Source: Nioella sediminis (GTDB taxonomy: Bacteria; Pseudomonadota; Alphaproteobacteria; Rhodobacterales; Rhodobacteraceae). Taken from it: a stretch of DNA of 64,000 nt. Under the pieces are notes generated by a model. That model was not told where the DNA came from. It saw nothing but the letters and a program-made list of their open reading frames with translations, and did no database searches. The stretch covers positions 1 to 64,000 of the forward strand of contig NZ_MNBL01000032.1 in assembly GCF_001879695.1 (NCBI RefSeq), given 5' to 3'. Below are positions 38,826 to 47,857 of the stretch, piece after piece (within the stretch, counting starts at the first letter, position 1; every line of letters starts with the position of its first letter). Position numbers and translations under genes: made by a program.

Positions 38826-39944
38826 TCAGACCGCTTTCCAGCCCCCATCGGCAGAGGATGCGAGGATCGTTTCCACCAGATGCTGAATACGAGTCCCGGC
38901 ATCGAATCCGAAGGGTTCCGGCTGTTGACCGGCAATTGCCCCGACATAGCCTGCGATTTCGATGGCCTTGAGATCGTTGAACCCGATCTGATGGCCCGGC
39001 GCGACGCAGAAAAGCCCATACGGGTCATGCTCCGGCCCGGCTTCGATCTTGCGAAACCCGCGCCGACCGGGGGCATCCTCGGTAGAATAGAAATGCAGCT
39101 CGTTCAACCGCTCCTGGCTGAGGATGAGAGCCCCTTTGGAGCCGTAAACCTCGAAGTCATGCTGCATCTTGCGGCCCGTGGCGATCCAGTTGGCCTCGAT
39201 GGCCCCGGACGCGCCGTTTTCAAAGCGCAGGAAGGCGCGGGAGGCGTCATCGACCAGCACTGGCGCAGCGGTCCCGTTGCGATCGGGACGGCTGTCGATG
39301 GCCGTCACGCAATCGCCCATCACGCGGGTGATCGGCCCAAGCAGATATTCCGCCGTGGCCAAAGCGTGGCTTCCCAGATCGGCCAGCACACCGCCGCCTG
39401 CCGGATCGGTGCGGAAGGAATGGGGCGCGTTGGCATCGGTCATGTAGTCCTCTGCGTGGATGCCGCGATAGCTGCGGATCTCTCCCAACTCGCCCGCCTC
39501 TATCATCTGCTTGGCCAGCCCCATCATCGGGTTGCACAGGTAGTTGAACCCGACCTGCGTCACGACCCCGGCGGCCTTGGCGGCGGTGGCCATTTCGCGG
39601 GCATCAGCCGAAAGCGGTGCAAGCGGCTTTTCGCAATAGACGTGCTTGCCCGCCGCAATCGCCGCCAGCGCCATTTCCTTGTGCAGCGCATTGGGGGCGG
39701 TGATGTCGATCACGTCGATCTCGGGATCGGTCAGCAACTCGCGCCAATCGGTGGTCCATCCATCGAACCCGAAGCGTTTGGCGGCCTTCGCGGCGGCCTC
39801 CTCGGTCACGTCAGCAACCTTGTGCAACGACAGGCCAAAGGGCAGGTCAAAGACCTTCTCTGCCGTCGCATAGCCAAGCGCATGGGCCTGTCCCATGAAG
39901 CCGGTGCCAATCAGGCCCACCCGGAGTGTCTTGCGGTCAGACAT
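38826..39944 (-). CDS. Gfo/Idh/MocA family oxidoreductase
   Basis: A 372-residue NAD(P)-dependent dehydrogenase. N-terminal Rossmann motif GLIGTGFMGQAHA, then YCEKPLAPLSADAR (the family EKP motif), and a C-terminal substrate domain. It acts on a sugar, inositol or related polyol. It is last in a four-gene minus-strand operon and overlaps the upstream dehydrogenase gene by 8 bases. Start ATG at 39944; a TTG one codon upstream is possible. Confidence 0.87.
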   Translation of the reverse strand: MSDRKTLRVGLIGTGFMGQAHALGYATAEKVFDLPFGLSLHKVADVTEEAAAKAAKRFGFDGWTTDWRELLTDPEIDVIDITAPNALHKEMALAAIAAGKHVYCEKPLAPLSADAREMATAAKAAGVVTQVGFNYLCNPMMGLAKQMIEAGELGEIRSYRGIHAEDYMTDANAPHSFRTDPAGGGVLADLGSHALATAEYLLGPITRVMGDCVTAIDSRPDRNGTAAPVLVDDASRAFLRFENGASGAIEANWIATGRKMQHDFEVYGSKGALILSQERLNELHFYSTEDAPGRRGFRKIEAGPEHDPYGLFCVAPGHQIGFNDLKAIEIAGYVGAIAGQQPEPFGFDAGTRIQHLVETILASSADGGWKAV

Positions 39945-40905
39945 CAATCACCTCTGCATTGATGATAAGGCTTCGCTCGATGGTTCCATCAAGGAACCCG
40001 AGCGCGTTTTCAAGGGATGCCAGCGCCATACGCTCGCTGGCCTCTGCCGTCAGCCCCGCCACATGGGGCGTCAGGAGGGCGGTGTCGCAGGCTGAAAGCG
40101 GCATGTCGGCGCCGGGCGGTTCCGCCTCGAACACATCAACGCCCGCACCGCCGACTTGGCCGCTGGCCAGAGCGTCTGCCAGCGCGGCCTCGTCGATCAC
40201 ACCGCCCCGCGCGGTGTTGGCGATGATCACGCCGGGTTTGCAGCGCTTCAGTTCCTCCGCGCCCAGGATCGGCCGGTCGCTCTTCGGGATATGGACCGAG
40301 ATGCAGTCGGCCCATGGCAATCCCTCGTGCAGCGAAACGGGGCGCACCGGGCCATCGGGCCAGCCCATGCGTTCCAGATAGGGGTCATGGGCGCGGACCT
40401 GCATGTCGAACCCCGCCGCCATCTTCGCCAGCTTGCGGCCTGACCGGCCATAGCCCACGATCAGCAGGGTCTTGCCCGAGATCTCCTGTTGCTCCAGCCG
40501 GTTGCGCCAGCCCCATTGGGCCGGGTCGCGCACAGCGCGATCTGCCCTGAGCACCCGTTTCGAGGCCGCCAGCAGGAACATCATCGCCTGTTCCGCGACC
40601 GAGGTGGAATTGACATCGCCTACGATGGTCAGGGCAATACCGCGGTCGTTCAACGCCTTCAGGTCCACGGCGTCATAGCCCACCCCGTGGCGCGATACGA
40701 CCTTAAGGTTCGGGGCCTTGGTGATTGTGTCCGCCGTCAGGGGCTGTGTGCGCAGAACCATGGCGTCTGCCGTTGCGACATAGGGCAGGTAGGCCTCTTC
40801 CGAGATCTCCTCCACATAGTCCACCTCGATTCCCTCGGCGCGCAAATCGGCAATCCGGGCTTCGCCCGCCGGGTGCAGTTTGCCAGCAACCAGAAGACGG
40901 GGCAT
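39937..40905 (-). CDS. D-2-hydroxyacid dehydrogenase (SerA-like)
   Basis: A 322-residue D-isomer-specific dehydrogenase. The NAD motif is VGYGRSGRKLAKM, and the catalytic residues lie in NTARGGVIDEAAL (Arg), the Asp/Glu of DVFEAEPP, and the His of LTPHVAG. It is in an operon with an aldolase, an aldehyde dehydrogenase and a Gfo/Idh enzyme, so it likely acts in sugar-acid catabolism (for example reducing hydroxypyruvate or tartronate semialdehyde) rather than in serine synthesis. Its start overlaps the aldolase stop by one base. Confidence 0.85.
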   Translation of the reverse strand: MPRLLVAGKLHPAGEARIADLRAEGIEVDYVEEISEEAYLPYVATADAMVLRTQPLTADTITKAPNLKVVSRHGVGYDAVDLKALNDRGIALTIVGDVNSTSVAEQAMMFLLAASKRVLRADRAVRDPAQWGWRNRLEQQEISGKTLLIVGYGRSGRKLAKMAAGFDMQVRAHDPYLERMGWPDGPVRPVSLHEGLPWADCISVHIPKSDRPILGAEELKRCKPGVIIANTARGGVIDEAALADALASGQVGGAGVDVFEAEPPGADMPLSACDTALLTPHVAGLTAEASERMALASLENALGFLDGTIERSLIINAEVIDV

Positions 40906-41714
40906 CAGTAGGTGCCTCCGGTGTCGGTGGACTTGGCGTCCTGCCCCACCCGGTCCCGCCATGCGGTAACCGACGCGGCGGCGGCACCAGCCAACAGGCG
41001 GGAATCGCCCGATACGGTGGTCAGGGAATAACCCATCCCGATCATCCGCGCGGCATAGTCCGGCGTTCCGCAATGGATGCAGGCGCGGATACCATTGGCG
41101 CGACAGGTGTCGGCGATACGCTGGATCAGTTCCAGCATCTCGGGTTCTTCGCGGTCGAAGCCCGGTGGCAGGCGTCCTTGCTGCGTGCCAAGGGTCAGAT
41201 CGGCAGGGCCGACATAGATGCCATCCAGACCCGGCGTCGCGGCGATTGCCTCAAGGTTCTCCATACCCTCTGCGGTTTCGATCATCGCCAGCGCCAGCAC
41301 CTCGTCATTGGCGGCCACGCCATAGCCCGGCATCGCCACGGCGGCGCGGGTGGGGCCGAAACTGCGTTGCCCAAGGGGCGGATAGCGCATGTAGCTGACG
41401 AACTCGGCGGCCTCGTCAGCGGTGTTGATCATCGGGCAGATGATGCCCATGGCCCCCGCATCGAGCGCCTTCATGATCGCGGCAGGGTCGAGCCACGGCA
41501 CCCGCGCCATCAGGGTCGCCCCCGACGCCTTCATCGCCTGCAACATCGGCAGGGCTGCGGCATAGTCCAGCGCGCCGTGCTGCATGTCGATGGTCACGCT
41601 GTCATAACCTTGCGCGGCCATGATCTCTGCCGTGAAGGGATTGCCGATGGAACACCAGCCATTCAGCGCCGGCTGGCCCGCATCCCACAGGGCCTTGAGC
41701 TTGTTCTTCTGCAT
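40905..41714 (-). CDS. HpcH/HpaI family aldolase
   Basis: A 269-residue class-II aldolase of the HpaI/RhmA group, which cleaves 2-keto-3-deoxy sugar acids or 4-hydroxy-2-oxo acids to pyruvate and an aldehyde. Metal-binding Glu in LAMIETAEGMEN, Asp in VGPADLTLG, and the substrate loop FGPTRAAV are visible, as is TIDMQHGALD with the catalytic His. The aldehyde product could be oxidised by the dehydrogenase encoded just upstream. Confidence 0.87.
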   Translation of the reverse strand: MQKNKLKALWDAGQPALNGWCSIGNPFTAEIMAAQGYDSVTIDMQHGALDYAAALPMLQAMKASGATLMARVPWLDPAAIMKALDAGAMGIICPMINTADEAAEFVSYMRYPPLGQRSFGPTRAAVAMPGYGVAANDEVLALAMIETAEGMENLEAIAATPGLDGIYVGPADLTLGTQQGRLPPGFDREEPEMLELIQRIADTCRANGIRACIHCGTPDYAARMIGMGYSLTTVSGDSRLLAGAAAASVTAWRDRVGQDAKSTDTGGTY

Positions 41715-41725
41715 GATGTCCCCCT

Positions 41726-43156
41726 TCAGAACACGATCTGTGCCAGCTTGGTATCGAGGTAATCCTCGATCCCCTCGCTGCCGCCTTCCCGCCCGATGCC
41801 CGAGAAGTTGGTGCCGCCGAACGGCGCTTCGGATGCCGCAAGGGCAAAGCTGTTGATCCCCACCATGCCCGATTTCAACGCCCGCGTCGTGCGCCTTGCA
41901 CGAGAGGGGCAGCGGGTGAACGCATAGGCCGACAAGCCCATGGGCGAGGCATTGGCGCGGGCCAGAACCATATCCTCGTCGGTGAACCGGGTAATCGCGG
42001 CAATGGGGCCGAAGTTCTCCCCCTCGAAAACACGCATGTCATCGGCGACATTGCTCAGCACAGTGGGTTCATAGAAATGCCCCGCATTGAAGCCGGATGC
42101 CCGCTGCCCACCCGTTTCCAGCGTCGCGCCAGCGGCCACCGCCTCCTGTACGATGACGTCAATCTCCTCCAGTCGCCCCGCATTGATCAGCGGCCCCATT
42201 TCGGTGTCCGGGTCCAGCCCGTCGCCGAGCCGGATCGCAGCGGCGCGACGGGCGAATTCGGCGACGAAAGTGTCATGCAGGCTGTCATGGACAAAGAAAC
42301 GGTCCGGCGTGACACAGACCTGCCCGGCATTGGCGAACTTGGCGGGCACGGTCATATCAAGCGCCATATCAAGATCAGCATCGTCATAAATGATCAAGGG
42401 CGCATTGCCGCCCAGTTCCATCGACACCTTCTTCACCGTGGCTGCCGCATCGCGGATCATCTGCTGGCCCACGCGGGTGGACCCTGTCAGGGACACCTTG
42501 CGCACCCGGGGATCGGCCATGATCGGGCCATAGGTGTTTGCCGTCGTGCCCACCACGAGGTTCACCGCCCCGTCCGGCAACCCGCCCGCACGAATACAGT
42601 CGACCATCACCATCGCCACGCCCGGTGTCTGGGACGAGGGCCGCAGAACCACGGGGCAACCGGCGGCCAGCGCCGGGGCCAGTTTGCGGGCGGGCAGGCT
42701 CGCGGGGAAGTTCCATGCGGTGAAAGCCCCGACGATGCCGACCGGTTCGCGCGTGACCTCGAACCGACCACCGGGCACGCGGCTTTCCACAACGCGCCCG
42801 TAGATGCGCCGCGCCTCTTCGGCGTACCAGCGGAACTGATCGACCGAGAGCACCCATTCACGGCCTGCTTGCGCGATCGGCTTGCCGGTCTCGGCAGAGA
42901 TCATCCGTGCCGCTTCATCCGCCCGCGCGGCCATTTCGTCAGCGATCCGGTGCAATGCGTCGGCTCGGGCAAAGCCGCCCATCTCGACAAGAGCAGGCAG
43001 CGCCTTTGCAGCGGCATCTATCGCGGCAACCGTGTCTTCGGGGCGGGCAGTCGGGACGGCGCCAAGGGATTTCCCGGTGACCGGGGACTCCACTTCGGCC
43101 CGCTGGTCCGATCCGCGCCATGCCCCGCCCACGAACTGGCCAAATCCTTCATACAT
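41726..43156 (-). CDS. NAD(P)-dependent aldehyde dehydrogenase (succinate-semialdehyde-type)
   Basis: A 476-residue ALDH. Catalytic Glu is in SMELGGNAPLII, nucleophilic Cys in NAGQVCVTPDRFFV, cofactor loop in SLTGSTRVGQQM, and the C-terminal INSFALAASEAPFGG block follows. The ATG at 43156 has AGAGGAAAA upstream; a longer frame adds 26 residues with no support. It is the first gene of the aldolase operon. An inverted repeat about 105 bases upstream may control it. Confidence 0.88.
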   Translation of the reverse strand: MYEGFGQFVGGAWRGSDQRAEVESPVTGKSLGAVPTARPEDTVAAIDAAAKALPALVEMGGFARADALHRIADEMAARADEAARMISAETGKPIAQAGREWVLSVDQFRWYAEEARRIYGRVVESRVPGGRFEVTREPVGIVGAFTAWNFPASLPARKLAPALAAGCPVVLRPSSQTPGVAMVMVDCIRAGGLPDGAVNLVVGTTANTYGPIMADPRVRKVSLTGSTRVGQQMIRDAAATVKKVSMELGGNAPLIIYDDADLDMALDMTVPAKFANAGQVCVTPDRFFVHDSLHDTFVAEFARRAAAIRLGDGLDPDTEMGPLINAGRLEEIDVIVQEAVAAGATLETGGQRASGFNAGHFYEPTVLSNVADDMRVFEGENFGPIAAITRFTDEDMVLARANASPMGLSAYAFTRCPSRARRTTRALKSGMVGINSFALAASEAPFGGTNFSGIGREGGSEGIEDYLDTKLAQIVF

Positions 43157-43260
43157 AGCGTTTTCCTCTTTGCCCGACCCGTTTGAGAGGCCCGATAAAC
43201 AAACACGGGTCGATCCCGTGCCACCCGAAGCCATGTCAGCGCAATACCCTTCGAATCCCT

Positions 43261-43302
43261 ATATTGCAATAAATTATTCGCACATATTACATTTTGCAAT
43301 AT
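43261..43302. promoter_or_regulatory. A+T-rich inverted repeat between divergent genes
   Basis: ATATTGCAA (43261-43269) pairs with TTGCAATAT (43294-43302), separated by 24 bases, in a strongly A+T-rich patch between the aldehyde dehydrogenase operon and the phytase-like gene. Arm spacing suits a dimeric regulator. Further TTGCA elements follow at 43306-43320. Confidence 0.5.
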
Positions 43303-43505
43303 CTGTTGCATTCTGTGCATGGCCGCTTGCCGCAACGCCTCTCACGCCCTGCCAGAACATGCTCATCACGGTGCTCTTCCGAAAGGCGACGCGCCACCCC
43401 TGTGACCCTGCCGCGAGGCAGGGTTTCACAAGCCTTTCATGCTGACGTGATCCTGGTGTCACATGTCTGCGGCACGGGGAGATGTCCAACCGCTGGAGAC
43501 AACAC

Positions 43506-45659
43506 ATGACCTATCGCACCGTTCTGCTTGGCACCGCCGCCGTCCTGATGGCTGGCCCCGCACTGGCAGATATGAACTTCAATCGCATCGCTTCGTTTGC
43601 CGTGGCGCAAAACACGCCGGATGCAGAGGAATCCTCGTCCGAGATCATTGCCGCCACCGCCGATGGCATGACGCTGGTCTATACCGACAGCCCCGCCGAA
43701 GTCCTTGGCTTCATCGACATCACCGACCCCGCCGCACCCGTTGCCGCCGGTGTGGTCGCTCTGGACGGAGAGCCGACCTCGGTCAGCGTCATCGGTCAGA
43801 CCGCCTATGTCGGGGTCAACACCTCGGCCGACTACGTCAACACGTCGGGCCACCTGCTGGCGCTGGATGTCGATAGCCGCACCGCCCTGGGCGATTGCGA
43901 CCTTGGCGGTCAGCCCGACAGCGTCGCCGCCGCACCTGACGCAAGCTTCATCGCCGTTGCCATCGAGAACGAGCGCGACGAGGATCTGGGCGACGGCCGC
44001 ACCGGCCAGATGCCCGCAGGCTACGTCGCCATTGTACCACTGACCGATGGCGTCATGGATTGCGACGCGATGATCACGGCTGACATCACCGGTCTGGCCG
44101 AGGTCTCGCCGGAAGACCCGGAGCCCGAATTCGTCTCGATCAACGGCGAAAACGAGATCGTCGTGACCCTTCAGGAAAACAATCACATCGTGGTTCTCAA
44201 CGCGGCTGGCGAGGTGCTGAGCCACTTCTCGGCCGGGGCGGTGGACCTCGAAGGCATCGACACCGTGGACGAACGCGCCGCGCTGGTCTTCGACGGCAGC
44301 CAGCCCGGTCGCCCGCGCGAACCCGATGCGGTGACCTGGATCGACGACAGCCACTTCGCCACCGCCAATGAAGGTGACATGGATGGCGGATCGCGCGGCT
44401 GGACGATCTTCCATCAGGACGGCACGGTCGTTCACGAATCCGGGGCCTCCTTCGAACATGCGATCGTCCAGATCGGCCATTATCCCGACCGCCGGTCCGA
44501 CGCCAAGGGCGTAGAGCCGGAATCGGTGACCTTCGGGGTATTCGGCGGCACACCCTATGTCTTCGTGGGGGCCGAGCGGGCCAGCGTTGTGGGTGTCTAT
44601 GACGTGACCGACCCGGCCAATCCGGTTCTGGATCAACTCCTTCCCTCGGGCATCGGGCCGGAAGGCTACGTGGTGATCCCCGAGCGCGGGCTGCTGATTT
44701 CGGCCAATGAGGTCGACGGGCTGGAAGACGGTGCGGCGCGCAGCCATGTCATGATCTACGAATACCAGGACGCACCGGCGGCCTACCCGCATCTGACTAG
44801 CGCCGGCATGGACGAGCTGACGGGATGGGGTGCGATTTCCGGTACGGTGGCCGATCCGGAAACCGGCCTGATCTACGCGGTCAATGACAGCTTCTACGGC
44901 TTCCAGCCGACGATCTTCGTCATTGATCCGTCGACGGAGGGCCCCTCGCAGATCATCGACACGATCCCGGTCACCCGCGGTGGCCGCCCGGCCCAGATGC
45001 TGGACCTGGAAGGCATCACGCTGGACGGTGAAGGCGGCTTTTGGGTGGCCTCGGAAGGGCGCACCGACCGGATGATCCCGCACGGGATCTACCACATCAG
45101 CGCCGATGGCGAGATCGAGCAGTCGATCCCGCTGCCCGCGGAACTGCTGGCCGTGGAACGCCGTTTCGGCTTCGAGGGCATCACCATGGTGGGCGACACC
45201 CTGTGGATGGCCGTGCAGCGCGAATGGGGCGACGATCCGGAAAACCACGTCAAGCTGGTGGCCTACAACACCGTTACCGGCGACTGGGGCGCGGTGCGCT
45301 ACGAGCTGACCGATCCCGAAACCGGTTGGGTCGGCCTGTCAGAGATCGTGGCCCACGGCGACTATGTCTACCTGATCGAGCGCGACAACCAGATCGGCGC
45401 CAATGCGGTGACCAAGCAGATCACCCGCGTGGCACTGGCGGACATGGTACCCGCACCGCTTGGCGGCGATCTGCCGGTGGTGGAGCATGAGGTGGTCCTG
45501 GACCTGATCCCCTATCTGACCTCGACCGGCGGCTATGTGCTGGACAAGGTCGAGGGGCTGGCGATCATGCCCGATGGCACGATGTGGGTGTCGACCGACA
45601 ATGACGGCGTCGACGATCACTCGGGCGAGACCATGTTCTTCGCCATCCCGCCGATGTAA
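43506..45659 (+). CDS. Secreted esterase-like phytase-family / beta-propeller protein
   Basis: A 717-residue periplasmic protein. Signal peptide YRTVLLGTAAVLMAGPALA. The N-terminal half has LVIVD-type beta-propeller repeats (GFIDITDPAAPVAAG, VGVYDVTDPANPVLDQ), and the C-terminal half matches the esterase-like phytase domain (YAVNDSFYG, LDLEGITLDGEGGFWVASEGR, FGFEGITMVGDTLWMA, KVEGLAIMPDGTMWVSTDND). It may hydrolyse phosphate esters, though catalytic residues are not well defined for this family. GGAGAC precedes the ATG. A good terminator follows. Confidence 0.8.
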   Translation: MTYRTVLLGTAAVLMAGPALADMNFNRIASFAVAQNTPDAEESSSEIIAATADGMTLVYTDSPAEVLGFIDITDPAAPVAAGVVALDGEPTSVSVIGQTAYVGVNTSADYVNTSGHLLALDVDSRTALGDCDLGGQPDSVAAAPDASFIAVAIENERDEDLGDGRTGQMPAGYVAIVPLTDGVMDCDAMITADITGLAEVSPEDPEPEFVSINGENEIVVTLQENNHIVVLNAAGEVLSHFSAGAVDLEGIDTVDERAALVFDGSQPGRPREPDAVTWIDDSHFATANEGDMDGGSRGWTIFHQDGTVVHESGASFEHAIVQIGHYPDRRSDAKGVEPESVTFGVFGGTPYVFVGAERASVVGVYDVTDPANPVLDQLLPSGIGPEGYVVIPERGLLISANEVDGLEDGAARSHVMIYEYQDAPAAYPHLTSAGMDELTGWGAISGTVADPETGLIYAVNDSFYGFQPTIFVIDPSTEGPSQIIDTIPVTRGGRPAQMLDLEGITLDGEGGFWVASEGRTDRMIPHGIYHISADGEIEQSIPLPAELLAVERRFGFEGITMVGDTLWMAVQREWGDDPENHVKLVAYNTVTGDWGAVRYELTDPETGWVGLSEIVAHGDYVYLIERDNQIGANAVTKQITRVALADMVPAPLGGDLPVVEHEVVLDLIPYLTSTGGYVLDKVEGLAIMPDGTMWVSTDNDGVDDHSGETMFFAIPPM

Positions 45660-45678
45660 GCTCATTTAATCAGGCGTG

Positions 45679-45711
45679 GCCCCCGGCGGAGCGATCCGGC
45701 GGGGGCTTTTT
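45679..45711 (+). terminator. Rho-independent terminator
   Basis: GCCCCCGGCGG pairs imperfectly with CCGGCGGGGGC across a short loop, followed by TTTTT. It lies 19 bases after the phytase-like gene. Confidence 0.85.
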
Positions 45712-45825
45712 CATGATGATTTTCACCCTCATGCAATAATGCATGGTTCGATTGCATATTCTCTCAATTCACGCATGATGGCCATTGGTCTATCCCCGCC
45801 TCAACAGAGATGAAGGAGACCGAAA

Positions 45826-46824
45826 ATGAAAGCGATGGTTTATCACCGATATGGCGGCCCCGAGGTTGTGGGACCGTTCGAAATGCCTCGGCCGGAAGCG
45901 GCGGAGGGCGAGGTTCTGGTCCGCGTTACGGCGGCCGGAATCACCACGGCGGACTGGCGGTTGCGCGCCTCGGCCTTTCCCGGTGGTCTGTGGCTGCCGG
46001 GGCGGCTGATGACCGGGCTTTTCCGCCCGAGCAAACCGGTTCTGGGCGGGGATTTCGCCGGTGTGGTCGACGCCGTCGGCACGGGCGTGACCCGCTTCAA
46101 ACCCGGTGACCGGGTGTTCGGGTTCAGCGGCTTCGGGGCGCATGCGGAATATATGACGATGTCGGCAGAAGGCGCGATTGCCACCGTTCCCGGCGGCCTG
46201 TCGGACCAAGAGGCCGCTGCACTGCCCTTCGGGGCACTGTGCGCGCTGGAGTTCTTGCGAGACGTGGCCGATGTGCAGCCGGGTCAGCGGGTGCTGGTCG
46301 TTGGAGCTTCGGGCGGGGTTGGCGGCTACGCGGTGCAGATCGCCCGGTGGCTGGGGGCCGAGGTCACGGGCGTCGCCAGCGGCGAGAACCTATCCTATGT
46401 CCGGGCGCTTGGCGCTGAAGAGACCGTGGACTACCAGACAGAGGATGTCAGTCAGCGTGATACGATGTTCGACGTGGTTTTCGATACTGTCGGTGCAATG
46501 GACTTTCGGTCGGCCAAGCGCATCCTTGCGCCAAACGGGCTGTTTCTGCCGCTGAACTTCGGACTGGGCGATGTGCCTCGCGCGATGTGGTCCGGTCTGG
46601 GGCGAGGGCCCCGGATGAAACTGCATGTCAACGGCGACAGCCGGGACGGAGTGCAGATGCTTTCAAGCCTGGTGGTCGAGGGGCATCTGAAGCCGCTGAT
46701 CGACCGGGTATATCCGTTTGATCGGATCCGCGACGGCTATCTCCATGTGGAAGGGCGCCACCGGCGCGGGGCGGTGGTTCTGGATATCGCCGATGAGGAT
46801 GACAGCGCACCAGTGGCCATCTGA
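45826..46824 (+). CDS. MDR-family NAD(P)-dependent oxidoreductase (quinone oxidoreductase-like)
   Basis: A 332-residue zinc-free medium-chain reductase. N-terminal GroES-like domain (MKAMVYHRYGGPEVV; GGDFAGVVDAVG; FKPGDRVFGF) and Rossmann domain with GASGGVGGYAVQIARWLGA. It reduces enones or quinones with NAD(P)H. The upstream gap is A+T-rich with repeated TGCAAT/ATTGCAT elements near 45735-45760 that could bind a regulator. A pair of perfect palindromes follows the stop. Confidence 0.85.
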   Translation: MKAMVYHRYGGPEVVGPFEMPRPEAAEGEVLVRVTAAGITTADWRLRASAFPGGLWLPGRLMTGLFRPSKPVLGGDFAGVVDAVGTGVTRFKPGDRVFGFSGFGAHAEYMTMSAEGAIATVPGGLSDQEAAALPFGALCALEFLRDVADVQPGQRVLVVGASGGVGGYAVQIARWLGAEVTGVASGENLSYVRALGAEETVDYQTEDVSQRDTMFDVVFDTVGAMDFRSAKRILAPNGLFLPLNFGLGDVPRAMWSGLGRGPRMKLHVNGDSRDGVQMLSSLVVEGHLKPLIDRVYPFDRIRDGYLHVEGRHRRGAVVLDIADEDDSAPVAI

Positions 46825-46831
46825 GCGGGGG

Positions 46832-46873
46832 AAGGATCTTGCAAGATCCTTGGAAATTCCTTGCAAGGAATTT
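46832..46873. repeat. Tandem pair of perfect 20-bp palindromes
   Basis: AAGGATCTTG/CAAGATCCTT (46832-46851) and AAATTCCTTG/CAAGGAATTT (46854-46873), separated by GG. Both are perfect self-complementary sequences. They lie between convergent genes (stops at 46824 and 46887) and resemble the pair at 9-61. A bidirectional terminator or a protein-binding element is plausible. Confidence 0.75.
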
Positions 46874-46886
46874 GGTCCCGCCCGGA

Positions 46887-47795
46887 TCAGGTCTGTCGCG
46901 CCATGCGACGTTCCCGCCAGAGGATCATCAACCCGCCAGCGATGATCAGGATGGCCCCTGGAAACAGGTCTGAAAACGGGCTTTCCCCGAAGAACAGCCA
47001 GCCAAGAACGAAGGCCGTGGGAATGCCCAGATAGGCGAAGGGGGCAAGGTTTCCGGGTTCGGTCATGCGGTAGGCCACCACCATGCTCAGCACCGCCGAC
47101 CCGCCGCAGAGCCCCATCAGCAGGATCCAGCCCATATCGGCCACAGACGCGGGCGCGGTGAATCCGCCAAGCGCCATGGCAAGCGCAAAGGCCCCGATTG
47201 CAGAGACTGACGAGGACCACAGGTTGATCAGCGGGCTTGGCACGTCTTCGTCCATCATCCGAGAGGATACGCCGGCGAAAGCATAGAGCGCGGCAGCGAT
47301 GAGGGGCAGCAGCGCCTCCCATGTGAAGCTGTCGCGCCCCGGCCCCATCACCATCACCACTCCGGCAAACCCCACAAGCGCGGCAGACCAGCGGAAAAGG
47401 CCCACCCGCTCGCCCAACAGGGGCACGGAATAGACGAGGATGAACAAAGCGTTGGAATAGGAGATCGTGGCCGCCGTGGCGAAAGCCAGCCGCCCGAGCG
47501 CAAGATAGAAGCAGAACTGCGCGACGGTCACCGCGAGTCCCCGAATGACCGGAATCTGCCATTGCCTGAGGCGCAGCTTGCGCCCTCCTGCGTGCCAGTT
47601 CCGTGTCGACCACAGCGCGATGCTGGCCGGGATCAGACCGAACAGATTGCGCCATGCCGACAGCTCTGCCGCGCCATAGGTGCTGGACAAGTGCTTGATG
47701 ATCAGTCCCATCAGGTCGAACAGCAGTATCGCCAGCAGGCTGAACAGCACGCCGGGCAGCACCTTGTTCACGCGGGTGGTCTGGGGAGATGTCAT
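46887..47795 (-). CDS. EamA/DMT-family transporter
   Basis: A 302-residue inner-membrane protein with ten predicted helices in two EamA repeats (VLFSLLAILLFDLMGLIIK at the start; GWILLMGLCGGSAVLSMVV in the second half). Likely exports or imports a small metabolite; substrate unknown. The ATG at 47795 is chosen because the longer frame adds a 40-residue Arg-rich extension that runs through the terminator of the upstream gene. Confidence 0.85.
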   Translation of the reverse strand: MTSPQTTRVNKVLPGVLFSLLAILLFDLMGLIIKHLSSTYGAAELSAWRNLFGLIPASIALWSTRNWHAGGRKLRLRQWQIPVIRGLAVTVAQFCFYLALGRLAFATAATISYSNALFILVYSVPLLGERVGLFRWSAALVGFAGVVMVMGPGRDSFTWEALLPLIAAALYAFAGVSSRMMDEDVPSPLINLWSSSVSAIGAFALAMALGGFTAPASVADMGWILLMGLCGGSAVLSMVVAYRMTEPGNLAPFAYLGIPTAFVLGWLFFGESPFSDLFPGAILIIAGGLMILWRERRMARQT

Positions 47796-47814
47796 CGGGG
47801 CAATCGTTGCAAAG

Positions 47815-47841
47815 AAAAACCCCCGCCTCGCGGCGGGGGCT
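47815..47841 (-). terminator. Rho-independent terminator of the peptide-binding-protein gene
   Basis: On the minus strand, CCCCCGCC-GCGA-GGCGGGGG followed by TTTTT, 16 bases after the stop at 47858. It separates this gene from the EamA gene, which therefore has its own promoter. Confidence 0.88.
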
Positions 47842-47857
47842 GTCTGCGGGGCAGACC

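Noticed and set aside
43437-45248. 603-codon minus-strand frame opposite the phytase-like gene
   Set aside because: Shadow frame; the plus-strand product has a signal peptide, repeats and a terminator.
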